A stretch of 64,000 bases of DNA. Source: Tenacibaculum sp. Bg11-29. Its GTDB lineage: Bacteria > Bacteroidota > Bacteroidia > Flavobacteriales > Flavobacteriaceae. Shown piece after piece: positions 47,582 to 56,506 of this stretch; positions within the stretch are counted from its first letter, which is position 1, and each line of letters opens with the position of its first letter. The DNA lies in the NCBI RefSeq assembly GCF_002836595.1, contig NZ_PJBB01000003.1, positions 3,409,001 to 3,473,000 on the forward strand. The letters run 5' to 3'. The notes under the pieces were generated by a model that was not told the DNA's origin, did not search any database, and saw only the letters and a program-made list of their open reading frames with translations. Both the position numbers and the translations under genes were made by a program.

Positions 47582-48463
47582 ATGAAAAATACAAACAGAT
47601 TAAATTTAATTATTTGCACTATTTTATTCACCTCCTTTTTGTCTTGTAATAATGATGATGACACTCCTAAATCTTCAAACACATTTGATGAAGTTTTAGA
47701 TATTGCTAAATTTTATGGAAATTTAGAAGGAGACATTGTAGTCATTCATGCTCAGGGAGGCCCTGGACTTGAACTTGATGACGATGAAGCTTCAAATCAA
47801 ATAGTAACTGAACTAGGAATTCAATCAGCATTGTATGTCATGGTGCATCAGGTACAAACAAAAAACCCAATGCTATTCACAGGTTCTGATATTACTTTTG
47901 AGCAAGCAAAAGAGTATGATTTACAAAGTGTCTCTAATATAAAACGTGTTGTTGATTTCTTCAATAATCAACAAGGAAAAACAGTCTATGTCCTTGGGGT
48001 TTCGTATGGTTGTTTAATTGTCCAAGAATTGATAGCTACATATGGAGTTGATATTGCTGATGGCTATCTTATACTAGGTAATCGCCTAAATGTGGATGAC
48101 GCTGCTTGGCAAGCTCTTAGTGAAGGTGAATTTCCATATCATGTCTATGACAATGATGGCAATTATACAATTGAATTAGACAATGATCCTAATAATGATA
48201 ACATAGAAGAAAGAAATATGGGGAAATTACTTGCAGGATTAGCATTTAACCGGTATACTGATAAACTCAACAGCATTTCAAGCCTTTCAAAAGTAACCTA
48301 TGTTTATGGTGATAGAGACGAGGTAGCTGGACCACTTTCAAAACAAGAAGTTCAATTTTTAAATGATAAAGGTGCGAATGTAATTCTGGTTGAAGGTGCA
48401 GGTCATGATGATGCAATAGGTGAAGGTGCAGGTCTATTAAAAGAAATCTTTGGAATAGAATAA
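47582..48463 (+). CDS. Lipoprotein alpha/beta-hydrolase
   Basis: 293 residues; lipobox in LIICTILFTSFLSCNNDDD, with an acidic tail after Cys typical of exported surface lipoproteins. Hydrolase fold: IVVIHAQGGPGLELD (oxyanion loop), nucleophile GVSYGC, Asp in YVYGDRDEVAG and catalytic His in EGAGHDDAIG. First of three genes (hydrolase, barrel, M23 peptidase), starting 131 bp from the divergent kinase. Confidence 0.83.
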   Translation: MKNTNRLNLIICTILFTSFLSCNNDDDTPKSSNTFDEVLDIAKFYGNLEGDIVVIHAQGGPGLELDDDEASNQIVTELGIQSALYVMVHQVQTKNPMLFTGSDITFEQAKEYDLQSVSNIKRVVDFFNNQQGKTVYVLGVSYGCLIVQELIATYGVDIADGYLILGNRLNVDDAAWQALSEGEFPYHVYDNDGNYTIELDNDPNNDNIEERNMGKLLAGLAFNRYTDKLNSISSLSKVTYVYGDRDEVAGPLSKQEVQFLNDKGANVILVEGAGHDDAIGEGAGLLKEIFGIE

Positions 48464-48525
48464 TACGCTTAAAAAAAGTAAAATTTAAAAAAACATCTAT
48501 TTCTAAATTTATTACCATAATCCTC

Positions 48526-49233
48526 ATGAATAAAATCATTCTATCTTTAATTTTTCTATTGTCAATTACAAATACCTTGGCTCAAGAAGTTTCTCAAACT
48601 AAAAAAAGTAGTATAGAATTTTCAACGGGTTACACTATTGGCTATTTAAAAAATTTAACATTTGCACCTATTTCACGTTATGACTACAATGCATTAAACT
48701 ATCAATTAAAATATACGCGTATTACTAAAAGAGAAAAGCTTTTTGAAGTGCAACTAGATTATTTAAATTCTGAATTAGAAACCAATATAATTCCAGAGCC
48801 TAATCCTCAATATTCAAAAATTGTACTAAATTTTTCTTCATTGAAACAAGTTTATAAAAATGAGAAGCTTAAAATACATTTAGGCTTACAGACTCAAACT
48901 AATGTATCTTCTTTTAACGACTGGAAACAATATGATTTTCAACAAAAACTTGGAATAGCTGGTCGCTTTACTTTTCAGATAGATGACAAACAATCATTAT
49001 CATCTAAATTAACAATTCCATTGGTTATGTGGAGAACTTCAACTTTCGAAGAAAATTTTTACTCAATAGGGAAATACCAAAGTGTTTTATGGAGTACGGA
49101 ATACAAATACACGCTGTCAAAAAACTTAGATGTAAAAGCAGATTATAACTTCAATTATGATAGGCTTCAAATATCTAATGCTTTCAGAGAATTACAACAT
49201 CAAATTAACATAGGAATTAACTATAAATTTTAA
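48526..49233 (+). CDS. Outer-membrane beta-barrel-like protein, unknown family
   Basis: 235 residues with a signal peptide (MNKIILSLIFLLSITNTLAQ). Alternating aromatic strands (YQLKYTRITKREKLFEVQLDY) run to a C-terminal NIGINYKF, the outer-membrane sorting signature. It follows the lipoprotein hydrolase by 62 bp and precedes the M23 peptidase by 2 bp. Confidence 0.75.
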   Translation: MNKIILSLIFLLSITNTLAQEVSQTKKSSIEFSTGYTIGYLKNLTFAPISRYDYNALNYQLKYTRITKREKLFEVQLDYLNSELETNIIPEPNPQYSKIVLNFSSLKQVYKNEKLKIHLGLQTQTNVSSFNDWKQYDFQQKLGIAGRFTFQIDDKQSLSSKLTIPLVMWRTSTFEENFYSIGKYQSVLWSTEYKYTLSKNLDVKADYNFNYDRLQISNAFRELQHQINIGINYKF

Positions 49234-49235
49234 TT

Positions 49236-49952
49236 ATGAAACATCTAAAAATAGTAGCCTATATTTTAGTTATAACATCTTGCACAGATACTTTAATGGG
49301 TGATGAAGGAAAACTAGACGAAGACATTTATCTAAATTACCAAACTGTAACAGACTTAGAATTGCCTTTTGAAGACGAATGGTTTGTGGTTAATGGTGGA
49401 AAAACGCATTTTGAAGGTGCTCATCATTTTACTAGTCGCGGTGGAGGCGAACGATATGCAATTGATTTTCTTATCGTACAGGATACAATATTACCTGATG
49501 GAACCGTAAGAAAGAAAAATTACACAGGAGATTGGAGGCAAAAAGAAAATCATTATTGTTTTGGAAAACGCTTAAATGCGCCTGCTGATGGAAAAATAAT
49601 AAAAGTTGTAAATACTATTGATGATAATCAAGTTGGCACTACTAATAATAATCAACCTGGTGGTAATTATATTATTATAGACCATTTAAACGGCGAAACA
49701 TCAATATTTGCACACTTAAAAAAAGGATCTATTATAGTTACTCAAGGTGATACTGTAGTTAAAGGTCAAGAAGTCGGTCAGACTGGGAATAGTGGTTCTT
49801 CCGATAGGCCACACTTACATTATCAGTTACAAGGGACATCAGGTCAATTAGGAGGATTAGGCCTTCCTGCTCAATTTTTGAATTATTATGAAGACGATAT
49901 ACTTGTAGAACGAGGGGATCCAGTAAGAAACCAAGAAGTTAGAAGAAACTAA
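49236..49952 (+). CDS. M23-family (LytM-like) peptidase, lipoprotein
   Basis: 238 residues; lipobox MKHLKIVAYILVITSCTD. The LytM domain reads ERYAIDFL (zinc Asp), APADGKIIKVV, GGNYIIIDHLNGETSIFAHL, GQTGNSGSSDRPHLHYQLQ (HxH zinc and catalytic site). The first ligand comes as the GGGERYAID variant rather than the usual HxGxD. Cell-wall hydrolysis or another endopeptidase role at the outer membrane. Ends 8 bp before a cassette left core. Confidence 0.85.
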   Translation: MKHLKIVAYILVITSCTDTLMGDEGKLDEDIYLNYQTVTDLELPFEDEWFVVNGGKTHFEGAHHFTSRGGGERYAIDFLIVQDTILPDGTVRKKNYTGDWRQKENHYCFGKRLNAPADGKIIKVVNTIDDNQVGTTNNNQPGGNYIIIDHLNGETSIFAHLKKGSIIVTQGDTVVKGQEVGQTGNSGSSDRPHLHYQLQGTSGQLGGLGLPAQFLNYYEDDILVERGDPVRNQEVRRN

Positions 49953-49956
49953 AAAA

Positions 49957-49971
49957 CGTGTGCTAACAATC
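49957..49971 (+). repeat. Cassette element I, left core only
   Basis: GTGTGCTAACAATC sits 5-18 bp after the M23 gene stop; no arms follow. The next reading frame opens at 49985, so most of the element has been lost. Confidence 0.45.
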
Positions 49972-49984
49972 TACCTATGAAAAA

Positions 49985-50734
49985 ATGAGCAGAATAGTTA
50001 TGAGCATATTGATTATTGGGCTTATTGGGCTTGCGGTCTTTTTGATGATCTCAAAAATAAAATTGATTCTCTCAAAGATAAAAAGTGAGTCAAAAAAAGA
50101 AGAATTTGAATCAATAAAACACTCTAAAGTATCAGCTGAGCAGTTTGTAAAAACAATTGATTCATTAGGGTATTTTAAATATGCTGATCAAAGGAATATT
50201 GAGAAGTTAAAGCAGGATCATTTAGAAAGTTTTCGACACGGAGGTTCTTGGGGTGGAATATGGGATGATGAAACTAATTTACCGCTCGGCTTAAGGCACT
50301 ACTTCTGTGATGGAGAATCTGTGTTTGAACATGGTGGCTTTACAGGAATGCTAGAAGAGATGAATTCAACTTTTAATAAAATCGGGTTTAATTTAAGTAT
50401 TGATAGTCATTTTGATGAATGGGATAGTAAAAATGATTGGATAAACCATACAATAACATTAAACGGAACCGACTATGTGATTTTTAAAAACTTCAAAGGT
50501 TACGGTTGAGGAGAAGCGGTTCAAAGACTAGCTGAAATATTGAATACCGAGTTTGAGAAACAAAAAATTGACGAGAAAATTTACTTGATAAATGGAGGCA
50601 ATGACGGTGAGTTGATTTTCTTAAATGATGAACTTTACAGATACTTCTACAACACTTATATTAACAAACAAAGGAAACCACTTGAAGTGAAAGAATGGAC
50701 AAAAGTTATGGAAATAAAAGAAATGAAACAATAA
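49985..50734 (+). pseudogene. Membrane-anchored protein gene with an in-frame TGA at 50507
   Basis: One N-terminal helix (MSILIIGLIGLAVFLMI), then SVEQF-like KVSAEQFVKTIDSLGYF and HFDEWDSKNDWINHTITLNG. The frame hits TGA at 50507-50509 after NFKGYG and continues without shift as GEAVQRLAEILNTEFEKQKI to 50734. The segment GYG-W-GEA fits a Trp codon, so the original protein had about 249 residues. The stop may be a nonsense mutation; the truncated 174-residue form could still be made. Family not recognised. Confidence 0.72.
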
Positions 50735-50741
50735 TAAAATA

Positions 50742-50815
50742 CAGGTAACACCGTGCATAATTAATTGCTAGTACAAGCTTATTTGCGAATTTAGTTGTTG
50801 AAATACGAAACGAAA
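50742..50815 (+). repeat. Cassette element J, left half only
   Basis: GGTAACACCGTGCATAATTAATTGC copies the left arm of element B, then GTACAAGCTTATTTGCGAAT and TTAGTTGTTGAAATACG resemble the middle of elements B and G. The right arm is lost. It begins 7 bp after the preceding stop codon. Confidence 0.6.
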
Positions 50816-50866
50816 TCCTTTCAAGATTTTAATCAGATTATATATTGAAACTTGTAATAAAAAATT

Positions 50867-50968
50867 ATGGTATCAACATCAAACAATTTATTGCAAGACT
50901 TATTAGAGCTTACTCGTGAAAATCTAAACATCGTAGAAAATTTAAACAATGAAAAATTACAACTTTAT
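50867..50968 (+). pseudogene. N-terminal relic of a DinB-like gene
   Basis: MVSTSNNLLQDLLELTRENL then [14 protein letters not shown] resembles the first helix of DinB/DUF1569 four-helix proteins; after that the frame is out of register. Its end merges with the start of the PD40 pseudogene, suggesting an illegitimate junction. Confidence 0.4.
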
Positions 50969-51846
50969 ATTTTTAGTACTTGTATTAACTTTATTTTTAA
51001 ATGCCTGTAAAAATAAAAAACAGCACTCAATAACTAGTGATTCATCAACTACAGAAAACCTCTATTTTGGACAAAAACCACCAGGTTTAATTCCATAAAT
51101 TTTGCTTCTGAAATTATTAGGAATGCATCGAATATTTCGTTTTCTCCTGATTTTGATGAAGTATATTTTTCGGCTGGTAAAAAAGATGAAAAAAAATATA
51201 TCTATTTCTCAAAATTTAAAGGTAATAAATGGACTCCCGTTAAAAGAACAAATTTCACCAATGGAGGTAAAAATGAGGAATTATATCCATTCGTTAGCCT
51301 TATTGACAAAAGGATTTACTTCACAGCTTTGGATTCTATTTTTTCGAATGATAAAATTTGGTACGTAAACCGTTTAGAGGATTCCTGGAGTGATGCTATA
51401 CAACTTGATTCACCTATTAATGATGACATAGTGTTTATCTTAATCAAGCTAAAAACGGAGATTTTTTTATACAAATATTTCAAATGGAAAAACGTACTAT
51501 GCTCAAAATAAAAATGGTGAATTTCCCGAAGTACAGGAAGTTGAACTTGAATTTGGTCATCACGGGTTTATTTCCCCATCTTAAGAGTATTTACTGGTAC
51601 AGGATCGAAACAAAGAAAATGAAAAAAGGCCTCGATATTTATGTCTGCTTTAAGGAAAAAGACGGGATATAGACAAAACCAATTAGCTTAGGAAATGAAA
51701 TAAATTCTAATTTTAACGAAGTGAGTCCGAGTATCACGCCAAATGATAAATATATGTTTTTTGGAAGAGACCAAGAAGACGGGACAGGAAATTTGTATTG
51801 GGTGAGCACAGAAATTATTGATAAGTTAAGACCAGTTGATTTTTAA
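50949..51846 (+). pseudogene. PD40/TolB-like propeller lipoprotein, multiply broken
   Basis: Starts [20 protein letters not shown] (lipoprotein). After [12 protein letters not shown] it hits TAA, and the homologous frame resumes with ISFSPDFDEVYFSAGKKDEK and DKRIYFTALDSIF. After further shifts it ends in SPSITPNDKYMFFGRDQEDG and WVSTEIIDKLRPVDF. A TAG at 51670-51672 sits at a Trp position (GI-W-TKPISLG). The motifs are WD40-like PD40 repeats. Non-functional. Confidence 0.72.
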
Positions 51847-51895
51847 GAAGTAACAATAAATTTTGAACACATAATTTTAAAACTAACTTAACATA

Positions 51896-51996
51896 CGTTT
51901 GGCAACAACGTGTATAATTAATTTCTGGGGTCTATTTATACTCGGAAAACCCTACAGATTTCCCTAACGTTCGGTTTCCTTTTGCTAAATTAGTTA
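51896..51996 (+). repeat. Cassette element K, truncated by a solo IS3 end
   Basis: TTTGGCAACAACGTGTATAATTAATTTC has a left arm identical to that of element G. The middle (CTAAATTAGTTACG) matches the interior of element G, and then the right arm is replaced at 51997 by an IS3 right end. Confidence 0.65.
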
Positions 51997-52040
51997 CGTA
52001 AAATTAATTTTAGCCTGTAGCCGTATTTCAGGACAAGACA
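51997..52040 (+). mobile_element. Solo right end of the IS3 element
   Basis: 44 bp nearly identical to the last 44 bp of the IS at 43242-44542, including its 25-bp terminal repeat (52016-52040). No body or left end is present, so an insertion was lost by deletion, taking the right half of element K with it. Confidence 0.7.
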
Positions 52041-52067
52041 TTTAAAGTATAACTAACAATTTTAAAA

Positions 52068-53015
52068 ATGACGAGAATAAAAGAAAAATACGGACTGTTA
52101 ATAACTGGAATTACATTAGGAGTGGCTTACGGAATTTTGTCTCGTCTTGTTTTTGGACAAAATGCAACTTTGGCTTCAGTAACTTACCTCTTTATTATTC
52201 CTGCTATTTTAGGAATTATACCATTAATGTTTTCTAATAATGAAAAACTAAAATCATATAGAAACATTATTTTCATTCCTTGGCTAACAATTGCGACATT
52301 CTTTTTGACAATGCTTCTTTTTGGTATTGAAGACTTTTTATGTTTGTTAGTAATTGCTGCTCCATTTTTTATTCTTGGAACATTAGGTGCTTTGATTTAT
52401 CGATTTGTTCAAATTAATAAAAGAAAAAGTAAAGGGAAATTATTTTCTTTGGTGCTTCTGCCTTTCTTATTTGCTCCTATTGAAGAGTATATTCAAAGTC
52501 CTTCGGAAGTTTTTAATATCAAAAGTGAAGTTATTATTTCTTCAACTCCTGAGACTATTTGGAACAATATTGTAGAAGTTAAGACTATTAACAATAATGA
52601 ATATAATTCTGGATTTTTTAATACACTTGGTATTCCTAGACCAATAAATGCGACTGTTGACATCAAGGCTGTCAACGGACATCGAATTGGGAATTTCGAA
52701 GGTGGTTTAAAATTTATCGAGACAATAACAGAATATAAAGAAAATAAAGAAATAACGTTTAATATCAGAATTGACTCAAATACTGTAAGACAAAAAGTAT
52801 TCGACCAGCACGTTCTCAATGGAAATTACTTCAATTTTGTAGATGCAACTTATGAACTTGAAACAATTGAAAACGGACAAATTAAATTAATACTTACTTC
52901 TAGTTATCAACTAACTTCAACTATTAATTTTTATGGCAAATTTTGGGGAGACATAATTCTGTCTGACTTCCAAGACCGTCTCTTAGATGTTATAGAAATT
53001 AGATGTGAAGAATAA
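52068..53015 (+). CDS. Membrane protein with C-terminal SRPBCC-like domain
   Basis: 315 residues: four helices in residues 9-140 and a soluble domain after residue 150 beginning VIISSTPETIWNNIVEVKTI, the usual N-terminal strand-helix of SRPBCC (START-like) ligand pockets, ending DFQDRLLDVIEIR. Hydrophobic ligand sensing is inferred. It precedes an AraC-type gene by 66 bp. Confidence 0.72.
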   Translation: MTRIKEKYGLLITGITLGVAYGILSRLVFGQNATLASVTYLFIIPAILGIIPLMFSNNEKLKSYRNIIFIPWLTIATFFLTMLLFGIEDFLCLLVIAAPFFILGTLGALIYRFVQINKRKSKGKLFSLVLLPFLFAPIEEYIQSPSEVFNIKSEVIISSTPETIWNNIVEVKTINNNEYNSGFFNTLGIPRPINATVDIKAVNGHRIGNFEGGLKFIETITEYKENKEITFNIRIDSNTVRQKVFDQHVLNGNYFNFVDATYELETIENGQIKLILTSSYQLTSTINFYGKFWGDIILSDFQDRLLDVIEIRCEE

Positions 53016-53081
53016 AAAAATTAAACAAAATGCTAAATCCCCTAACCAACATCTTTACATAAACTTAAAATATTATATAAC

Positions 53082-53831
53082 ATGAACTACTACCAACAAG
53101 CAGTTAATGCCATTTTGAAACCGTACATCAGATGCTTTTGGTGGTTAGACAACGATTCTTCAAAAAATCTTAATTACACCATTTTACCTGACGGTTTTTT
53201 TGATATTATCGTTCGCTTTGATAATTACAAATACAAAAGTACCGAAATAACAGGGTTATATACAAAAGAGATGGAAGTGGTAATCCCTCCAAATCATCAA
53301 CTTTTTGGAATACAATTCAAATTACCAGCTGTAGAATATATATTCTACGAAAGTATTGCTCCGTTATTAAACTCTGAAAAAAAGTTACCAGATGCTTTTT
53401 GGAATCTAAATTCATTTGACTTTTCCGAAAAATCAGATACCATTGATAAGTTAAACACAATAATAAGTCAAGAAATCAATAAAGAGGATAACCTAGACGG
53501 TCGAAAATTTCATCTATTCAGGTTATTGAGCCAAACCAAAGGCAATCAAAGCGTGAGCTATTTTGCTGATAACGTATTTTGGTCTAGTAGGCAAATCAAT
53601 AGGTATTTTAATAAAATGTTCGGGCTTTCACTAAAAAACTATTGTAATATATTACGATGTTCAGCATCATTCAAAGACATCAAAAAAGGAGATTTATTGT
53701 CAAATCAAAACTACTTCGACAGATCTCATTTTAATAAAGAAATAAAAAAATATACCAACCGCACTCCAAAAAATATATCAAATAACGAAAACGACCGATT
53801 TTTACAAATTTCTATCATCCCTAATAAGTAA
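53082..53831 (+). CDS. AraC-family regulator (DUF6597-like sensor part)
   Basis: 249 residues. MNYYQQAVNAILKPYIRCFW and ILPDGFFDIIVRFDN mark the DUF6597-type N-terminal domain; SVSYFADNVFWSSRQINRYF plus YFDRSHFNKEIKKYTNRTPK form the AraC helix-turn-helix pair. Its first 50 bases reappear as a relic at 60365. It may regulate the membrane protein before it. Confidence 0.85.
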   Translation: MNYYQQAVNAILKPYIRCFWWLDNDSSKNLNYTILPDGFFDIIVRFDNYKYKSTEITGLYTKEMEVVIPPNHQLFGIQFKLPAVEYIFYESIAPLLNSEKKLPDAFWNLNSFDFSEKSDTIDKLNTIISQEINKEDNLDGRKFHLFRLLSQTKGNQSVSYFADNVFWSSRQINRYFNKMFGLSLKNYCNILRCSASFKDIKKGDLLSNQNYFDRSHFNKEIKKYTNRTPKNISNNENDRFLQISIIPNK

Positions 53832-54016
53832 TTTTGTAGTATTCATTGTTTCTAAAATAAAAAATATAAGAGTATTAAACAGATACGAAAACTTAAGTAA
53901 TTTAAAGAAAAACAGTTTTGTTGAGTGATTTTATGAAACCATTGGTATTAAGTTAATAGAATTAATTTTAAAAAAGGAGAGCTCAGACAGTATGAATGAA
54001 TCAAAAATTAAACATT

Positions 54017-54736
54017 ATGAAAACAGTAAATTACATCTTACTAATTGCAATTGTTTTGTCAGGTACTTTAGTACAATCTCAGAAAAAAAAAGAATCAAAA
54101 TCCTCTTGGGAGAATGTTTCTGAATCAAAAGTTGATATAAGAGCGTACCCTTATATTACTCCGTCAAAAGGAATGGTTGTTGATAAAAATGAATCTAAAT
54201 CATATGTGTTTGATGGAAACACACTTTTTGTTCTTAATGGTAAAGTAGAAAGATTACGGATAATAATGGATGGAGACAAAGAGTGGCAACAATATTTATT
54301 TGACAAAAGCGTATCAGAATATTTAAAATCAATAGGCGAAAAATTGATTTTTGATCGCCAAATACCTTATGAACTAACACAAAAATGGGAAGATACGCCT
54401 AATGCAGTTTACAAATACATGCAAGAATTTTACGTTGGAGATGTGGTTAATGGACCAATAAGTATGTACGTACTTAAAACAGTCGATAGGAAAATAGGTT
54501 TTCAAATTTCTTCAAAATATAAAACTATAGGAGTTGTGGAAAACGAAAATTTTAAACAAACTATAGAGAAAGTTACAGCCGATGATATTTTAGATAAAAT
54601 TAATACCAAAGGTTATGCAACGCTACATATTAATTTCGAGACTGGTAAATCAAGAATTAAAACTGATTCATACGGTGTTATTAATGAAATAGCAAAAATG
54701 ATGAAAGCAAATAAAACAAAGAAAGAAGTAATCTAA
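54017..54736 (+). CDS. Exported protein with truncated OmpA-like C-terminus
   Basis: 239 residues from MKTVNYILLIAIVLSGTLVQSQ (signal peptide; an ATG 21 bp earlier is weaker). The last 40 residues, GYATLHINFETGKSRIKTDS and YGVINEIAKMMKAN, are the beginning of an OmpA/MotB peptidoglycan-binding domain. The frame then ends with KTKKEVI before the conserved GHTDNxG part. It is truncated or fused by deletion; function doubtful. The following 225 bp contain no gene I can support. Confidence 0.65.
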   Translation: MKTVNYILLIAIVLSGTLVQSQKKKESKSSWENVSESKVDIRAYPYITPSKGMVVDKNESKSYVFDGNTLFVLNGKVERLRIIMDGDKEWQQYLFDKSVSEYLKSIGEKLIFDRQIPYELTQKWEDTPNAVYKYMQEFYVGDVVNGPISMYVLKTVDRKIGFQISSKYKTIGVVENENFKQTIEKVTADDILDKINTKGYATLHINFETGKSRIKTDSYGVINEIAKMMKANKTKKEVI

Positions 54737-54961
54737 ATTTTGTATAATGATTTTATGAAATTAGATAAAAAAATAATTTCTAAATTCCTAATTAATGCAG
54801 ATACTGAAGATTATTGATCTTGACCGCTATAATAAGTTCTTAAAAGAAATATTGAACTAATAAAAATAAAAGAGCATATCAATTTGTATAATGCATGTGC
54901 GCACTTCGGAATGTGAACGCAGTATGTAATGCTGGTTTCTCAAAAATATAAAACGACGAAA

Positions 54962-55633
54962 ATGAAAAAAACTATTTTATTAACACTAATTATTTTAGGG
55001 ATAATTACTTGTTCAAATAATAATGATAACACCCCTAAGACTGTTATTGATGATGGTGTAAATCAAAATTTATTAACTTATCAAATATCAAATAGTAATG
55101 TTTTTAGCACAACACCTGAACAAGTCAAAAATGCTAGTTTTAACACCATTACCCTTAAAGAAGGTTTTATAACTTCTAAGCTAACTTCTCGTCTAGGTAA
55201 ATTCGAAGAAGCGAAAAAATTGGATTTAAATTTACAAATTACAAGACAAACTAAGAAACCGAAATTTGAAGTTGGTTCTTTTAGTTTAGCTGGTCCCGAG
55301 ATCATAATAAATGCTTTTATATCTCCTAAAAACACAACGTTTGCAGTCATTAATTCCATAAGTATAAAAGAGTATCAAATCTTAAAATCTTTAGATAAAC
55401 TGGAAGAGCTCAAAGATAAATTTGTTTTCCATCCGAATTCTGATAATAAATTAATTATTGAAAAAGTAGAAGATAGGAAAGAACTTGAAAATGACGCTAC
55501 TGGTAATTATAAAATCGGTTCTCAGTTATTAGAAGGATATGCGCTAATTTATTTAATGGAAATAAATTCTAATGAAATTTTTTCTATACGATTAGATTTT
55601 AGTTTAATTAATGACATTAGATTAAGAATGTAA
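54962..55633 (+). CDS. Hypothetical lipoprotein
   Basis: 223 residues from MKKTILLTLIILGIITCSNNN (lipobox IITC with an Asn/Asp tail). An upstream in-frame ATG at 54929 would spoil the signal. The mature part has no recognised domain. It is followed by another gene 51 bp later. Confidence 0.65.
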   Translation: MKKTILLTLIILGIITCSNNNDNTPKTVIDDGVNQNLLTYQISNSNVFSTTPEQVKNASFNTITLKEGFITSKLTSRLGKFEEAKKLDLNLQITRQTKKPKFEVGSFSLAGPEIIINAFISPKNTTFAVINSISIKEYQILKSLDKLEELKDKFVFHPNSDNKLIIEKVEDRKELENDATGNYKIGSQLLEGYALIYLMEINSNEIFSIRLDFSLINDIRLRM

Positions 55634-55684
55634 TGATCTAAAAAACACTTTTACTAACAACTTTAACACAAATTAAACACTAAA

Positions 55685-56506
55685 ATGAATCAAACTTTTG
55701 GATGTATAATTATACAAAAAGAGAATAAACTTCTCTTTAAGAATAGAATTTCAAAATCAGTTTCACATATAGGGCTAAAAATACTAACAAAAAGCTCACA
55801 AGTTTATAAACTAGAAGACTATTTAGTACATAATGAATTAAAAGAGAATGAAATACTTACTACCGAAATAGAAGGTAAATTTTTAATTTTAGGGCATTCT
55901 CTATATTTTCTCATTAATGAAGATTATTTAGGAGTTGTTATACAAGCGAAAAGAACCTTGTTTCACTTTACTCAACATGGAAAAAGTGAAGAATATGGTT
56001 ATAAATATTATTTCAAGGGTAATTTATGTACGCACGAAATTTGTTTTGGAGAAAATTATGATTTTTTTTCCAAAAATTGGATTCAAGATAATGGGGTAAA
56101 ATTACCTCAATCTATTCATCGAGAAAATGCATTAAATGCATTTTCTAAAGAAAAGAAAATACCCCTGGAGTTACTCAGGTTACTTAAAATGTCACTGCCT
56201 CGAAAAGGAATGTCTTCTCTATTTTTCCATCCTATAAAACAACAATGGGTTTATGGAAAAGGAATGACTAAAGTAAATCCTTTGAAAATCACTTTTCAGG
56301 AGCTAGCACCACAGGGTCATAAAAGGGGGAAACCTTTTGTTATTGATAAAAATTCATATGAAAAAGGGCTGCTTATAAGTTGGTCCCAATTGTTTTATGA
56401 ATTGCATCATAGATCAATTAAAGAAATCACTGGGTTTAGATTTGATTACCCTAAAGAGTTTCCTATAAATTTAATTTTTACTAAATATGAAATATTTTCA
56501 AAATAG
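55685..56506 (+). CDS. Hypothetical cytoplasmic protein
   Basis: 273 residues, no signal peptide and no membrane segment. Visible blocks are IIIQKENKLLFKNRISKSVS, a His-rich CTHEICFGENYDFFSKNW and GMTKVNPLKITFQELAPQ. I do not recognise a family. Its end overlaps the start of the lipoprotein gene by 20 bp, so the two are probably translated together. Confidence 0.6.
   Translation: MNQTFGCIIIQKENKLLFKNRISKSVSHIGLKILTKSSQVYKLEDYLVHNELKENEILTTEIEGKFLILGHSLYFLINEDYLGVVIQAKRTLFHFTQHGKSEEYGYKYYFKGNLCTHEICFGENYDFFSKNWIQDNGVKLPQSIHRENALNAFSKEKKIPLELLRLLKMSLPRKGMSSLFFHPIKQQWVYGKGMTKVNPLKITFQELAPQGHKRGKPFVIDKNSYEKGLLISWSQLFYELHHRSIKEITGFRFDYPKEFPINLIFTKYEIFSK

Noticed and set aside
50507..50509. TGA recoding as selenocysteine or Trp
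   Set aside because: No SECIS-like hairpin is evident and other genes use TGA as a stop (for example at 43965 and in normal frames); TAG lesions nearby favour plain nonsense mutation.
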